Source: Photobacterium angustum
GTDB taxonomy: Bacteria > Pseudomonadota > Gammaproteobacteria > Enterobacterales > Vibrionaceae
Assembly: GCF_003026365.1 (NCBI RefSeq)
Contig: NZ_PYOM01000009.1
Coordinates: 62,001-126,000, forward strand
Reading direction: 5' to 3'
Length of the DNA stretch: 64,000 nt
Shown: positions 10,288 to 19,771 of the stretch, in pieces
How positions within the stretch are numbered: the stretch's first letter is position 1
How the letters are laid out: every line of letters starts with the position of its first letter
Notes under the pieces: generated by a model
Told to the model about the DNA's origin: nothing
The model's input: the letters and a program-made list of their open reading frames with translations, nothing else
Database searches by the model: none
Translations under genes and position numbers: made by a program

Positions 10288-10986
10288 GTGCAGAAAATTA
10301 GCCATGAACAGCAAATGATATGGTTTGATGACAATTATTTAACTGTCGATCCGCATTGTTGCTTTGAGATTGATTTTTGGCGTCAACAAAATGCCATTGT
10401 CGGCTCGGCGCAAGGGCGGGGCACAACTTGGTTTGTTGCTGGCGATAAAATGGAAATGGCATTGCGTCATTATCGTCGTGGTGGCTTATTTGGTAAGTTG
10501 GTGAGTGACAGTTATTGGTTTACTGGTTGGGATAAAACCCGTAGTTATGCTGAATTGATGCTTTTAAAAGTATTACGTGAAGGCGGGGTAAACGTTCCTC
10601 GCCCTGTAGCCGCAAAAGCGGAAAAGAAAGGTTGTGTTTATCGCGCAGATATTTTGGTTGAGAAAATCCCTCATAGTTGTGATCTTGTTGCGCTACTTAT
10701 TAAATCACCTCTGCCAAGTTCGGTTTGGCGCCAAATTGGTATCATGATCCGTAAGATGCATGACCTGCAGGTTTGCCACACAGACTTAAATGCCCACAAC
10801 ATCTTGCTTGATATGGATCAGCAAGTTTGGTTGATTGACTTTGATAAGTGCTATCAGCAACAGGGTGAAAGTTGGAAGAAGGATAACCTAGCCCGTTTAG
10901 AGCGCTCATTTATAAAAGAAGTGAAGAAGCGTAATATTCAATGGCAGGCTCAAGACTGGCAAGCGTTATGCGATGGCTATCAATAA
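10288..10986 (+). CDS. kdkA: 3-deoxy-D-manno-octulosonic acid (Kdo) kinase
   Basis: This protein-kinase-like enzyme phosphorylates the single Kdo attached to lipid A at position 4. Visible motifs are the catalytic loop VCHTDLNAHNILLD (HxDxxxxN) and the metal-binding VWLIDFDK, in 232 residues. It is found in organisms whose inner core has one phosphorylated Kdo, such as Haemophilus and Vibrio. It is divergent from the heptosyltransferase gene with an 89-base gap and convergent with waaA. The start follows an AGGAGAAAG ribosome-binding sequence. Confidence 0.93.
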   Translation: MQKISHEQQMIWFDDNYLTVDPHCCFEIDFWRQQNAIVGSAQGRGTTWFVAGDKMEMALRHYRRGGLFGKLVSDSYWFTGWDKTRSYAELMLLKVLREGGVNVPRPVAAKAEKKGCVYRADILVEKIPHSCDLVALLIKSPLPSSVWRQIGIMIRKMHDLQVCHTDLNAHNILLDMDQQVWLIDFDKCYQQQGESWKKDNLARLERSFIKEVKKRNIQWQAQDWQALCDGYQ

Positions 10987-11000
10987 GGTTAGGGATGAAG

Positions 11001-11028
11001 TAGCGATGAGTGTGGGCTCTCATCGCTA
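11001..11028. terminator. Hairpin between convergent kdkA and waaA
   Basis: A perfect 10-bp stem (TAGCGATGAG with CTCATCGCTA) with an eight-base loop fills the 47-base gap between the two stops. There is no proper T tract on either side, so it may work as a transcript-end or RNA-stabilising stem rather than as a classical terminator. Confidence 0.55.
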
Positions 11029-11033
11029 TGAAT

Positions 11034-12314
11034 TTAATGCAGGTAGTTAGTTATATTATCAATGGTGCGTTGTACCGCGCCCTGATTTTGCTCTACCACT
11101 TTTTTTGCGTTTTCTCCCATTACATATTGACGCTCTGGGTTATCAAACAACTCAATTACTTGTTTTGCTAGCTCGGCACTACCTTGGCAGATCTCTATCG
11201 CGTCAGCTTGCAGTAGTTGCTCTGTAATATCGATAAAGTTATAGTAGCTAGGACCTGTGATAGCCGGTTTTCCTACTGCGGCAGGTTCGAGTAGATTATG
11301 TCCACCGACTTTATCACCGATCAAACTTCCCCCGACAAACGCAACATCACTACTAGCAAGAAGTAATAACATCTCCCCCATGGTATCGGCTAAATACACT
11401 TGGGTTTGTGGCGTAAATTCAGCGTTATTGGTACGTCGATGAACGGACAATTGAAATTGCTGTTTTGCCAACATTTCAACATCATTGAAGCGTTCAGGGT
11501 GGCGAGGAACGATGATGAGTAATGCTTTCTCGTTGTGCTGCAATATCGTCTTAAAAGCAGTAAAGACTTGCTCATCTTCACCTTTGTGAGTACTCGCAGC
11601 AATGAATACAGGGCGATCTTGACCTAACTGAGAACGTAATTGTGCAGCGTACTCAAAGACCGTTGGCGCAATAGTAAGATCGTATTTAATTGAGCCTGTT
11701 ACCGTAACCTTCTCTTTAGCCGCTCCAATATCGATAAAACGTTTTGCGTCGTCTTGATGAAGACAAAGAATGCTATCGACATTATTAAGTAGTGGTTTGG
11801 TAAAAAACGCGGCCGATTGATAACGTTGAGCAGAGCGTTCTGATAAGCGAGCATTAGCGATTACGATCGAGATATGCTGCTTTTTAACGGTCGCTAGCGT
11901 ATTGAGCCATAGCTCTTTTTCAACAATCAACATCAGTTTAGGTTGCACCGCTTTTAGAAAACCTCGTACACACCAAGCAAAATCAATCGGCATGTAGCGG
12001 TGTTCAACCAAATCACCTAGCTTAGCTATTTGCTCAGCACCCGTGCTAGTGGTTGTTGTAACCACGATGGCTTGTGCTGGATATTGTTCTTTTAGCGCTT
12101 TGATCAGTGGCGTGATCGCAATAGATTCTCCAACCGATGCGGCATGGATCCAAATAGGTTTCTCACCATTAACCACAGGCGTCAAACCAAAGTGCTCTTT
12201 CCAACGCTTACCAAAACGAGGTTTCCCCGGCTTTTGTTTGTATAGTCCAAACAGAAGTAACGGGGAAGCCAGAGCAAGAAGTAGGGTATAAACGATTCTA
12301 AGTAACATATTCAC
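11034..12314 (-). CDS. waaA: Kdo transferase
   Basis: This family 30 glycosyltransferase adds Kdo from CMP-Kdo to lipid IVA at the inner membrane. The 426 residues open with a hydrophobic anchor (residues 4-24) and then KPRFGKRWKEHFG. WIHAASVGES is followed by the C-terminal nucleotide-sugar segment FVGGSLIGDKVGGHNLLEPA. Because kdkA is present nearby, this copy is probably monofunctional (one Kdo), but that is inference. It is the last gene of the hldD-lpxM-waaL-GT4-waaF-waaA operon and directly abuts waaF. Confidence 0.95.
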   Translation of the reverse strand: MNMLLRIVYTLLLALASPLLLFGLYKQKPGKPRFGKRWKEHFGLTPVVNGEKPIWIHAASVGESIAITPLIKALKEQYPAQAIVVTTTTSTGAEQIAKLGDLVEHRYMPIDFAWCVRGFLKAVQPKLMLIVEKELWLNTLATVKKQHISIVIANARLSERSAQRYQSAAFFTKPLLNNVDSILCLHQDDAKRFIDIGAAKEKVTVTGSIKYDLTIAPTVFEYAAQLRSQLGQDRPVFIAASTHKGEDEQVFTAFKTILQHNEKALLIIVPRHPERFNDVEMLAKQQFQLSVHRRTNNAEFTPQTQVYLADTMGEMLLLLASSDVAFVGGSLIGDKVGGHNLLEPAAVGKPAITGPSYYNFIDITEQLLQADAIEICQGSAELAKQVIELFDNPERQYVMGENAKKVVEQNQGAVQRTIDNITNYLH

Positions 12315-13346
12315 TTACGCTTGTTGTAACTTATTGATCGCATCAACCACTAAATCAGGTGTCAGCTCTGTTAAACACTTCAAATGACCTAATGGACACT
12401 CGCGTTTAAAGCATGGGCGACAACTGATATCGGTATGTAATACTTCAACATGCTCAGCCAAAGGTGGGGTATAACCCGGTGATGTTGAACCGTATAACGC
12501 CACGATATTACAGCCAACGGCGGCTGAAATATGCATCAGACCAGAGTCATTGCTAACGACAGTTGTACAGGCGGCAAGTAAATCAATCGCCTCGATTAAA
12601 GACGTATTACCAGCAAGATTTTGGCAATGCGTTTGCATTTCCTGCGGCAGGCTGGCTTTTATTTTATCGGTCACTTCACGATCTTTTGCTGAGCCGAATA
12701 ACCATACTTGGTTACCTTGCTCTATCAGCGTTGCGGCAGCTTTTGCAAAATGTTGTTCAGGCCAACGTTTTGCTGGACCAAATTCAGCGCCAGGACATAA
12801 GCCAATCACGGTTCTATCTCGGTTTAAACCGAACTTAGTTAGTGCTTTATTTTGAGCGGTGGCGTCGATGGTGAGCTTTGGATATGGCATATCGGTTAAA
12901 CAGCCAGAGCCTGTCATTTCCGTTGCCGGATGCGCTAGTGCAATATAGCGTTCAATCATCAAGTTAAATGATTTTTTGTTATTGCGCAGATCATTGAGTA
13001 AGCCGTAACGCATCTCACCTTTCCAGCCTGTACGAACTGGGATCTTGGCAAATAAGGGGATTAATGCTGATTTGGCGGAATTGGGTAATACGTACGCATG
13101 CTCATAGTTGTCATCGCGAAGAATTTTACCTAATTGATAGCGAGCAAACAGGTTGAGATCGCCATGTCCAAGAGGCATTTCAATTGCTTGATTGACTTCA
13201 GGCATACGCTCGAGTACGGGTTTACACCAGCCGGGTGCCATGACATCAATGATAGCGTCTGGGTGAAGCTTTTTAAGCTCGGTATAAAGACATTGCGACA
13301 TCACCATGTCGCCAACCCATGATGGGCCAATAATTAATATTTTCAC
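12315..13346 (-). CDS. waaF: ADP-heptose--LPS heptosyltransferase II
   Basis: This family 9 enzyme adds the second heptose to the LPS inner core. The 343 residues begin MKILIIGPSWVGDMVMSQ, the WaaF signature, and contain GLCPGAEFGPAKRWP and SNDSGLMHISAAVG. The C-terminal segment SCRPCFKRECPLGHLKC is typical of the subgroup. It ends directly before waaA and starts 16 bases from the GT4 gene, within the leftward LPS operon. Confidence 0.96.
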   Translation of the reverse strand: MKILIIGPSWVGDMVMSQCLYTELKKLHPDAIIDVMAPGWCKPVLERMPEVNQAIEMPLGHGDLNLFARYQLGKILRDDNYEHAYVLPNSAKSALIPLFAKIPVRTGWKGEMRYGLLNDLRNNKKSFNLMIERYIALAHPATEMTGSGCLTDMPYPKLTIDATAQNKALTKFGLNRDRTVIGLCPGAEFGPAKRWPEQHFAKAAATLIEQGNQVWLFGSAKDREVTDKIKASLPQEMQTHCQNLAGNTSLIEAIDLLAACTTVVSNDSGLMHISAAVGCNIVALYGSTSPGYTPPLAEHVEVLHTDISCRPCFKRECPLGHLKCLTELTPDLVVDAINKLQQA

Positions 13347-13361
13347 ATTACAACCGTTGTT

Positions 13362-14444
13362 TTAAACGCTTTGAAAGAAGTTCAGCTGTTGTTTTGTTGT
13401 TTCTTGGATTGAAAAATGCGCTTTTAATCGTTGTTGTGCATTCTGTCCCATTTCAACGCGTACTGTTTTAGATTCTGCTAATTGTTTAATTTTATCAGCT
13501 AATGCTTGAGGATTATTGGTTTCAACAACAAATCCGGTTTTACCTTCTTCTACTAACTCTTTACTGCCGCCAGTAGTTGTGACAACAGAAGGTTTTGCCA
13601 TTGCCATCGCTTCGATAATTGTTTTGGGTAGACCTTCACCGCTAATAGATGGTTGCACTTGGATATCGGATGTCGCCATGATTTCAGGTACATCAGAGCG
13701 GTAACCTAAGAAGTGAATACGATGTTGCATACCACTCGCCGTTGCCAATTGGTCATTTTCTTCCGTATCCATATCACGACCAACGAGCACCAGATGTAGA
13801 TTGTCGATATCAGCTAACTGCTTAGCGGCATCAAGCAGAACATGCACGCCTTTGGATTTACGTGCATTGGCGACACAGGTAACAATAATATCATCATCGG
13901 CTAAGCCGAGTTGCTCACGTGGCAGCGCATCTGCTTTATACCAAGCTAAGTCATGACCTTTATAAATGGTTTGAACTTTTTCAGGTGATAACTTAACAAC
14001 ACTTCGTACTGACTCTGTCACCGCTTCTGCGACACAAGAGATCCCATTCACGCGAGGATGAAGATGCGTTAAATACGATGATGGGTCATGACGATAAATA
14101 CCGCCCACAGTGCCACGGTAGCTAATAAGTTTTGTATCAGGAAAACCAATACAAGCAAACGCAGCGTTAGGGATAGTCTTAGAGTTAAGTGCATACACCA
14201 CATCATAATGGTGTTGGCGTAGTTCATGACGAATTGTTTTTATTGTTCTGAAGCAAATTTTACGACTTGGGTAGCAATCGATCACCGTTATTCCAGCTTC
14301 ACGAAAACGCTCGACATAAGGAGCATCACCTTGGGTGATAATAGTGACTTCGTGACCTTGCTTGACCATCTCGATACACATTTCGGCTTCTGGTCTAACG
14401 CTGTTCCAAGCATCTAAATAAGAGCTTAATATGAGTAACTTCAT
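13362..14444 (-). CDS. Glycosyltransferase family 4
   Basis: This is a retaining GT-B transferase of 360 residues. The Rossmann-type opening is MKLLILSSYLDAWNS, and the phosphate/nucleotide-binding E-x7-E motif sits in SGEGLPKTIIEAMAMAKP, followed by TTGGSKELV. It probably adds an outer-core sugar, because it sits between waaL and waaF and overlaps the end of waaL by four bases. The donor sugar cannot be assigned from sequence alone. Confidence 0.85.
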   Translation of the reverse strand: MKLLILSSYLDAWNSVRPEAEMCIEMVKQGHEVTIITQGDAPYVERFREAGITVIDCYPSRKICFRTIKTIRHELRQHHYDVVYALNSKTIPNAAFACIGFPDTKLISYRGTVGGIYRHDPSSYLTHLHPRVNGISCVAEAVTESVRSVVKLSPEKVQTIYKGHDLAWYKADALPREQLGLADDDIIVTCVANARKSKGVHVLLDAAKQLADIDNLHLVLVGRDMDTEENDQLATASGMQHRIHFLGYRSDVPEIMATSDIQVQPSISGEGLPKTIIEAMAMAKPSVVTTTGGSKELVEEGKTGFVVETNNPQALADKIKQLAESKTVRVEMGQNAQQRLKAHFSIQETTKQQLNFFQSV

Positions 14445-15712
14445 GATTGTTTCTCTCTCATTGAAATGCTTGTTGCTAGCAGAATGACTGTCATTAGAGA
14501 ATAGAAAATCATTCCCGAATTATGACGAAACATAGCTTGAGACAAACAGTAACCTATCATCATGATCACACTGATAGCACCACACTGGTTGATCATTTTC
14601 TGTTGGGACGAGTTTGTAATACGATGGTTTGTAATAAAAATACCAAAAGGAATTATAAAAATGGCAAGTAAGGCTGTTAGCCCAATAACACCACGGACAG
14701 ATAAGTCTTCTAAGAATTGATTATGGGAGTGTGAATGTAAATATTCTTTAATCACTTGTGCATTCACAAGGCCATCATGCGCCCATTTTTCTCTTAGTAC
14801 TTCTCGACCTTGGTAACCTGCACCAATAATAGGGTGCTGCTCTGTGGTGTAAATAGCACTTTTCCAAAGTTCAAATCGAACGCCTAACGACGAGTTTTCA
14901 TCATGGCCTTTTTGATATTGAACAATTTGATGAGTTGCTGTGTTTAGGCGTGATGTAATTTCCGTATTCTGGCTTAGTGAAAATACTGCGGCGCCTAAAA
15001 TAACCATACTAAATAGAGCTATTTTCTTCGTGATTAATTGACGATTACTAAAGGCTAAATAAACGATAGCAATAGGTAAAAATACCCAGCCACCACGACT
15101 TCCAGAAAGAAAGCTTGCATAGATACCTAAAAATGCAGCAATTAAGCTTAGCGTAAACTTCCACCATGACTTTTGGTCCAGATAATAAAGACTAATCGTG
15201 AGGCTGATTAACCCTAGTGTCATCGCCATATTGCCAGATTGAATAGGCATATAGCCTTTTAACGATGGGTGAATGCTTTCTAAACCGCCATCAAATGCTC
15301 GACCAATCTTAAAATCATGAATGTGAATTATTGCTACAACACCTGCAATGATCGAGCCGATGATAAAACCTGAAGTTAAGATATTAACTTTCGTTGGATA
15401 GAGCAGCAGTAATAGAAATATAGGTAGAACTAACACTATACGGCTAGGCATATCAATTTCAGAAAAGCTCCCACCGTAATAAAGCGTTGAGGCTAAATAG
15501 GTGAGAAAGTAAATGCTAAAGCTACTTAATACCCATTTCACTTGTGTTGTATAGTTAACTTTTTTGAATTGCCAACAAAACCCAAGTGCAGCTACCAATA
15601 ATAAAAGTGGTGGTAAGTTATAACCTTTACCGTAAGCAAGGCATAAAACAGGAAAGCTTGCGACGAGCAAGCTTATGATTATTTCACGATTTAAAAAGCG
15701 GGGCAGATTCAT
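14441..15712 (-). CDS. waaL: O-antigen ligase
   Basis: This is a polytopic inner-membrane protein of the Wzy_C/WaaL family. It transfers undecaprenyl-linked O-antigen onto the lipid A core on the periplasmic side. The 423 residues contain about ten hydrophobic segments. The large periplasmic loop near the middle carries GVRFELWKSAI and HSHNQFLEDLSVRG, the conserved region with the functional histidine. It is flanked by lpxM (2-base gap) and the GT4 gene (4-base overlap). WaaL and Wzy polymerases look alike; the core-cluster context favours the ligase. Confidence 0.85.
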   Translation of the reverse strand: MNLPRFLNREIIISLLVASFPVLCLAYGKGYNLPPLLLLVAALGFCWQFKKVNYTTQVKWVLSSFSIYFLTYLASTLYYGGSFSEIDMPSRIVLVLPIFLLLLLYPTKVNILTSGFIIGSIIAGVVAIIHIHDFKIGRAFDGGLESIHPSLKGYMPIQSGNMAMTLGLISLTISLYYLDQKSWWKFTLSLIAAFLGIYASFLSGSRGGWVFLPIAIVYLAFSNRQLITKKIALFSMVILGAAVFSLSQNTEITSRLNTATHQIVQYQKGHDENSSLGVRFELWKSAIYTTEQHPIIGAGYQGREVLREKWAHDGLVNAQVIKEYLHSHSHNQFLEDLSVRGVIGLTALLAIFIIPFGIFITNHRITNSSQQKMINQCGAISVIMMIGYCLSQAMFRHNSGMIFYSLMTVILLATSISMREKQS

Positions 15713-15713
15713 T

Positions 15714-16670
15714 TTATTTCTTTACCTGATACGGATTTTCATCACTATTCGGACGTGTCTTTAATAAACGCAGAATCCACATATATTGTTCTGGACGTTC
15801 ACCGACGTATTGCTCAATACATTCGTTCATCATACGAGCATCTTGCTCTTCTGTTTCACTTGGGAAAGGCAGAGCAGGGTAAAAATCTAATTCATATTTA
15901 CCTGATTCACTGTTATACATCGCAAAAAGCGGTACGATTTTTGCGCGGCTTAATTTAGACAGGCGACCAAGACCTGACATCGTTGCTTTGGTGGTACCAA
16001 AGAAATCAACAAAAACACTGTGCTCAGGACCAAGATCCTCATCAGGTAAGTAGTAACCTAAGTACCCTTCGCGAATCGATTTAATAAACGGTTTAATGCC
16101 ACCACTGCGTTCATAAACACGGCCCCCGTATTGTACTCGTTGACGGTGCATTAACCAGTCTGATACTGGGTTTTTCTGCTTTTTCGCCATTGCTGAAACA
16201 GGTAAACCACGTGATGCGAGCAGTACCGCTGGAATATCAATCGCCCAAGTGTGAGGAACCAATAAAATCACGCTTTGCTGTTGTTCGGTGAGTGTGGTGA
16301 GGTTCTCCATCCCGCGGATCACGGTATTATCTTCTAACCAAAATTTGCTTCGTACACTTAACGATGCAAAGCCCAGTAAGAATGTGCCTGCGGTGGTGAT
16401 ACTTTGCAGTAGAATATCTTCACGTTCAGCATCGGTTTTGTCTGGAAAGCACATCTGTAAGTTTACACGCGCACGACGATTTGATTTGCTATTTAGCTTG
16501 ATGGCTTTTTTAGCAAAGGTACTTGCAATGGCGCGACGTACCTTGTGTGGCAGTAAGCAAAACAAAGATGCCAGTAATACTGCAAGCCAAGTTCCCCAGT
16601 ATTTAGGATGTAAAAATGACCACTCAAACTGTGGGTTATAAGCTTGTTTGTCGTAATGGTTATCAATCAT
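15714..16670 (-). CDS. lpxM: Lipid A late acyltransferase, LpxM (MsbB) type
   Basis: This enzyme adds a secondary acyl chain to Kdo-lipid A. The 318 residues carry an N-terminal membrane anchor near 29-43 (WLAVLLASLFCLLP) and the catalytic H-x4-D motif in VPHTWAIDIPAV. Further segments, such as GYYLPDEDLGPEHS and RPEQYMWILRLLKTR, closely resemble Escherichia coli LpxM. In Vibrio cholerae a homologue (LpxN) transfers a hydroxylated chain, so the acyl donor is uncertain. It starts 7 bases after hldD and is cotranscribed with the LPS operon. Confidence 0.88.
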   Translation of the reverse strand: MIDNHYDKQAYNPQFEWSFLHPKYWGTWLAVLLASLFCLLPHKVRRAIASTFAKKAIKLNSKSNRRARVNLQMCFPDKTDAEREDILLQSITTAGTFLLGFASLSVRSKFWLEDNTVIRGMENLTTLTEQQQSVILLVPHTWAIDIPAVLLASRGLPVSAMAKKQKNPVSDWLMHRQRVQYGGRVYERSGGIKPFIKSIREGYLGYYLPDEDLGPEHSVFVDFFGTTKATMSGLGRLSKLSRAKIVPLFAMYNSESGKYELDFYPALPFPSETEEQDARMMNECIEQYVGERPEQYMWILRLLKTRPNSDENPYQVKK

Positions 16671-16677
16671 ATCGTTA

Positions 16678-17622
16678 TTATTTATTTAAAATAGCCATGT
16701 ATTCAGCAACACCTTCAGCAACTGATTTAAACGGTTCTGGGTAACCTGCTGCACGTACTTTTGTTAAATCTGCTTGAGTATATGCTTGGTAGCGACCTTT
16801 TAAGTGTTCAGGGAATGGAACAGATTCAACGTCACCTTTACCGTGAAATTTAACGACCGCATCAGCAACAGCTTGGAACGATTCTGCGTTACCCGTACCA
16901 CAGTTAAAAATACCGGATACACCATTTGCTAGGAACCATAGGTTCATTTTGCATACATCGCCGACGTAGACGAAATCACGTTTGAAGTTCTCTGAACCTT
17001 CAAATAGTTTTGGGTTGCCACCTGCATTAATTTGAGTGTTTAGGTGAAAGGCGACAGAAGCCATACTCCCTTTATGTTGCTCACGTGGACCATAAACATT
17101 GAAATAACGGAAACCAGTAATTTGCGATAGTTTCTCGCCATGTGCTTCAGCATCTTGCCAAATACGGCGAACATAGTTATCAAATTGTTGTTTCGAATAA
17201 CCATAAACGTTCAGTGCACCTTCGTATGGTTTTTCTTCGATGAAATCATGATCGCGACCACCATAGGTTGCAGCAGATGAAGCATAAAGGAAGGGAATTT
17301 GGCGCTCTAAACAGTAATGTAATAGCTCTTTTGAGTACTCATAGTTATTGAGCATCATGTATTTACCGTCCCACTCAGTGGTTGCTGAGCAAGCACCTTC
17401 ATGGAAAATAGCTTCAATATTTCCGAACTCATCTCCCGCCATAATTTGGGTGATGAAGTCTTCTTTGTCCATGTAATCGGCAATGTCTAAATCGACAAGG
17501 TTGGCGAATTTAGTCCCGTCTTTGAGGTTATCCACCACTAAAATATCGTTACAACCTTGCTCGTTAAGGGCTTTTACGATGTTGCTGCCGATCATGCCGG
17601 CGCCGCCAGTAACAATTATCAT
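16678..17622 (-). CDS. hldD: ADP-L-glycero-D-manno-heptose 6-epimerase
   Basis: This enzyme makes the ADP-heptose used by WaaC and WaaF. It shows the NADP-binding motif [15 protein letters not shown] at the very N-terminus and the catalytic YGYSKQ near residue 140. The frame is open to 17733, but homology places the start at 17622 and gives 314 residues; the extra upstream codons have no family counterpart. It heads the operon running through lpxM, waaL, a GT4 gene, waaF and waaA, and is divergent from a TetR-type regulator. Confidence 0.96.
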   Translation of the reverse strand: MIIVTGGAGMIGSNIVKALNEQGCNDILVVDNLKDGTKFANLVDLDIADYMDKEDFITQIMAGDEFGNIEAIFHEGACSATTEWDGKYMMLNNYEYSKELLHYCLERQIPFLYASSAATYGGRDHDFIEEKPYEGALNVYGYSKQQFDNYVRRIWQDAEAHGEKLSQITGFRYFNVYGPREQHKGSMASVAFHLNTQINAGGNPKLFEGSENFKRDFVYVGDVCKMNLWFLANGVSGIFNCGTGNAESFQAVADAVVKFHGKGDVESVPFPEHLKGRYQAYTQADLTKVRAAGYPEPFKSVAEGVAEYMAILNK

Positions 17623-17655
17623 GGGAGAAAATCCTTCATTGATGAAATAACAACT

Positions 17656-17673
17656 TGTAGCTATGGCGCTACA
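17656..17673 (-). promoter_or_regulatory. Small stem in the hldD leader
   Basis: TGTAGC and GCTACA form a perfect 6-bp stem around a six-base loop, 34 bases upstream of the hldD start codon. It would lie in the 5' untranslated region of the LPS operon. No function is known. Confidence 0.3.
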
Positions 17674-17698
17674 GAGCAAAAAAAACGTTAACTTATGA

Positions 17699-17711
17699 TA
17701 CATTATATGTA
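17699..17711. promoter_or_regulatory. Possible TetR operator over the hldD -10 box
   Basis: TACAT-TAT-ATGTA is a perfect inverted repeat with a three-base centre, 27 bases upstream of the tetR-family start. On the minus strand it contains TATAAT (17702-17707), a good -10 element for hldD. A dimeric regulator bound here could control both directions. This is inferred from position and symmetry only. Confidence 0.35.
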
Positions 17712-17737
17712 GAAGAAGGGCGAAGGAAGTCAATCAA

Positions 17738-18382
17738 ATGAAAACCCGAGACAGAATTATTCATGCTGCTTTAGCGTTATTTAATGATCGCGGAGAGCCC
17801 AACGTAACGACGAACCATATCGCCGCCGATCTCGCGATCAGTCCGGGTAATCTTTATTATCATTTTAGAAATAAAGAACAGATCATCCACAGTATTTTTG
17901 ATTTATATGCCACTGACTTACAAGTGAGCTTTCAACCGCGCAGTGGAGCTGAAACGACGGAAAGTCTGTTGAGTTATCTCGATGCCGTATTTTTGCTGAT
18001 GTGGCGCTATCGTTTTTTCTACGCAAATTTGCCTGATATCTTACGTCGTGACCCTGAATTACAGCTTAAATATCTTGAAGCACAGGCGCAACTTCGCAGT
18101 AATATTGCGATCTTGATGCAAAGCTTGAAAGAAGGTGGATTGGTTGATATCGATGATGAAGATTTGAAAACTTTGGCAGAGACTTTGTTGATGGTGGCAT
18201 CAAGCTGGATTAGTTACCAAACGACACAAGTAGCAGGTGCTAAAATAACCCCTACGGTTATTTATAAAGGTGTTATTCAGATACTTAATATTGTGAGACC
18301 GTTAGCAACACCGTTAGGCTGCGAACGTGTAGAAGCATTGAAACTGTATTACGAGCAACAAGAACAACAAGCGAAGCGTTAA
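17738..18382 (+). CDS. TetR family transcriptional regulator
   Basis: The 214 residues have a TetR N-terminal DNA-binding domain: RDRIIHAALALFNDRGEPNVTTNHIAADLAISPGNLYYHF (in pieces, residues 4-43), with the helix-turn-helix at about 27-46. The rest is helical, as expected for the ligand and dimerisation domain, and carries no recognisable ligand signature. It is divergent from the hldD operon, with starts 115 bases apart. That makes local control of LPS genes or autoregulation plausible but unproven. It is not SlmA, which is shorter and usually lies by dut. Confidence 0.85.
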   Translation: MKTRDRIIHAALALFNDRGEPNVTTNHIAADLAISPGNLYYHFRNKEQIIHSIFDLYATDLQVSFQPRSGAETTESLLSYLDAVFLLMWRYRFFYANLPDILRRDPELQLKYLEAQAQLRSNIAILMQSLKEGGLVDIDDEDLKTLAETLLMVASSWISYQTTQVAGAKITPTVIYKGVIQILNIVRPLATPLGCERVEALKLYYEQQEQQAKR

Positions 18383-18407
18383 GAATCCGTTGCGACAAAG
18401 TGGCATT

Positions 18408-18446
18408 AAAAAAGGTTGGGATAATAACTATCACCAACCTTTTTTA
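18408..18446. terminator. Bidirectional terminator between tetR and envC
   Basis: AAAAAAGGTTGG and CCAACCTTTTTT enclose a 14-base loop that itself contains GATA...TATC. T tracts exist on both strands and the genes converge here. Confidence 0.85.
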
Positions 18447-18467
18447 TTTTGCGTATTAGAGTGGAGC

Positions 18468-19763
18468 TTAATCAAGCCAAGGTTTAGGGTTTATTGGCTG
18501 ACCTTTACGGCGGATCTCAAAATAGAGCCCAGGTTGAGTTTGGCCACCACTGTCACCTACTAAGGCAATTGGCTCTCCAGCTTGTACCTTATCACCGACT
18601 TTTTTCAACAGTGTTTGGTTATAGCCATAGAAACTCATGTCACCTTTACCGTGATCAATACCAATCATCAAACCGTAGCCTCGCAGCCAGTCTGCAAAAA
18701 TAATACGACCGGAATAAATCGCTTTTACTTGGCTCCCCATTGGCTTGCTAAATACCATGCCTTTCCAGCGTAATTGCCCTTGCTGGTGTGAGCCATAGTT
18801 ATGCAAAATAGTCCCTTTCACTGGCCAGTATAATTTACCTTTGTGGCGAGCAAGGCCGTCCATCGGCACGCGAGCGTTCTGGTTTGCATATTGCCTGTCA
18901 ATTTCACGCGCTTCGGCTTCAGCTGCAGCGCGCGCTTTGGCTTCTTTTGCCGCTTTGATGCGTGCTTGAGCAGCCGCTTTTTCACGGGCAATTCTTGCTG
19001 CTTCTTCACGGGCTCTTCTTTCCGCTTCTGCTTTCGCTTTGGCAATGGCAGCGAGCATTTGCCTTTCGTTGGCTTGTAGTTCAGCTAAATCTTCACTGCT
19101 GCTATCGATTTGGCTTTTTATGCTAGATAGCGTTTTTTGACGTGATTGCTGCTGTTGATCGAGTGTTTGCTTTTGCTGTTTAAGAGTATTGAGTGCTTGT
19201 TGTTGCTCCGTTTTTTGCTCGTTGAGCTGGTGCACTTTCATTTGAATTTCAGTTTGTGTGGCATCAAGGGCATCGATGGCATTAACACGAGCTTTACTGA
19301 TGTACTCAGCATAGGTTGTCATTCGATCAAGGCGTGTTGAATCCTCACCACTTAATAAACTGGCGATATCGCTATCTTGGCCTTGGCGAAATTGGGCATT
19401 TAATAGGGATGCAACAACGGCTGTCTGTTGTTTCTGTTTTTGTTCTAGTTCTGTTTGTTCCGCATTTAACTTATCAATAGCGCGTTTAATGGTTGCTAGT
19501 TGATTGTTTGTCGCATGAATATCATTCGCAGCTTTGGCAATGTTCAGTTCGTGTTGTTTTAGATCTTGTTGCAAGCTGTTGTATTTCTTTTGCTTGCTTG
19601 CCAGTTGATTTTTTTGACGTGAGATTTCCTGTTTTACGCCATCGAGCTGGTTTTGACTGGACGCTGCACATGGAACGGCAAATGTCATGCATAAAAGAAC
19701 GCCAGTGCATAATGCACTGGCGCGGATTTTTTTGTTTAGATGTTTTCTAATCATATCTCGCAT
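18468..19763 (-). CDS. envC: Murein hydrolase activator EnvC
   Basis: This is a periplasmic activator of the amidases AmiA and AmiB at the division septum. The 431 residues show a basic start and a hydrophobic signal peptide (about 14-35, ending PCAAS). A long charged coiled coil rich in Gln, Lys and Glu follows to about residue 290. The C-terminal M23/LytM domain (about 310-428) has VKGTILHNYG and GKGDMSFYGYNQ. The zinc ligands look degenerate, as expected for EnvC. It lies 8 bases after gpmI, with which it forms an operon, as in Escherichia coli. Confidence 0.92.
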   Translation of the reverse strand: MRDMIRKHLNKKIRASALCTGVLLCMTFAVPCAASSQNQLDGVKQEISRQKNQLASKQKKYNSLQQDLKQHELNIAKAANDIHATNNQLATIKRAIDKLNAEQTELEQKQKQQTAVVASLLNAQFRQGQDSDIASLLSGEDSTRLDRMTTYAEYISKARVNAIDALDATQTEIQMKVHQLNEQKTEQQQALNTLKQQKQTLDQQQQSRQKTLSSIKSQIDSSSEDLAELQANERQMLAAIAKAKAEAERRAREEAARIAREKAAAQARIKAAKEAKARAAAEAEAREIDRQYANQNARVPMDGLARHKGKLYWPVKGTILHNYGSHQQGQLRWKGMVFSKPMGSQVKAIYSGRIIFADWLRGYGLMIGIDHGKGDMSFYGYNQTLLKKVGDKVQAGEPIALVGDSGGQTQPGLYFEIRRKGQPINPKPWLD

Positions 19764-19771
19764 GGAGATAA

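Noticed and set aside
16678..17733. The long 351-codon form of hldD
   Set aside because: The first 37 codons have no counterpart in the family and cover the promoter region; the Rossmann motif begins at the ATG at 17622.
17738..18382. Assignment of the TetR regulator as SlmA
   Set aside because: SlmA is shorter, lies by dut in relatives, and the sequence here does not match the SlmA start.
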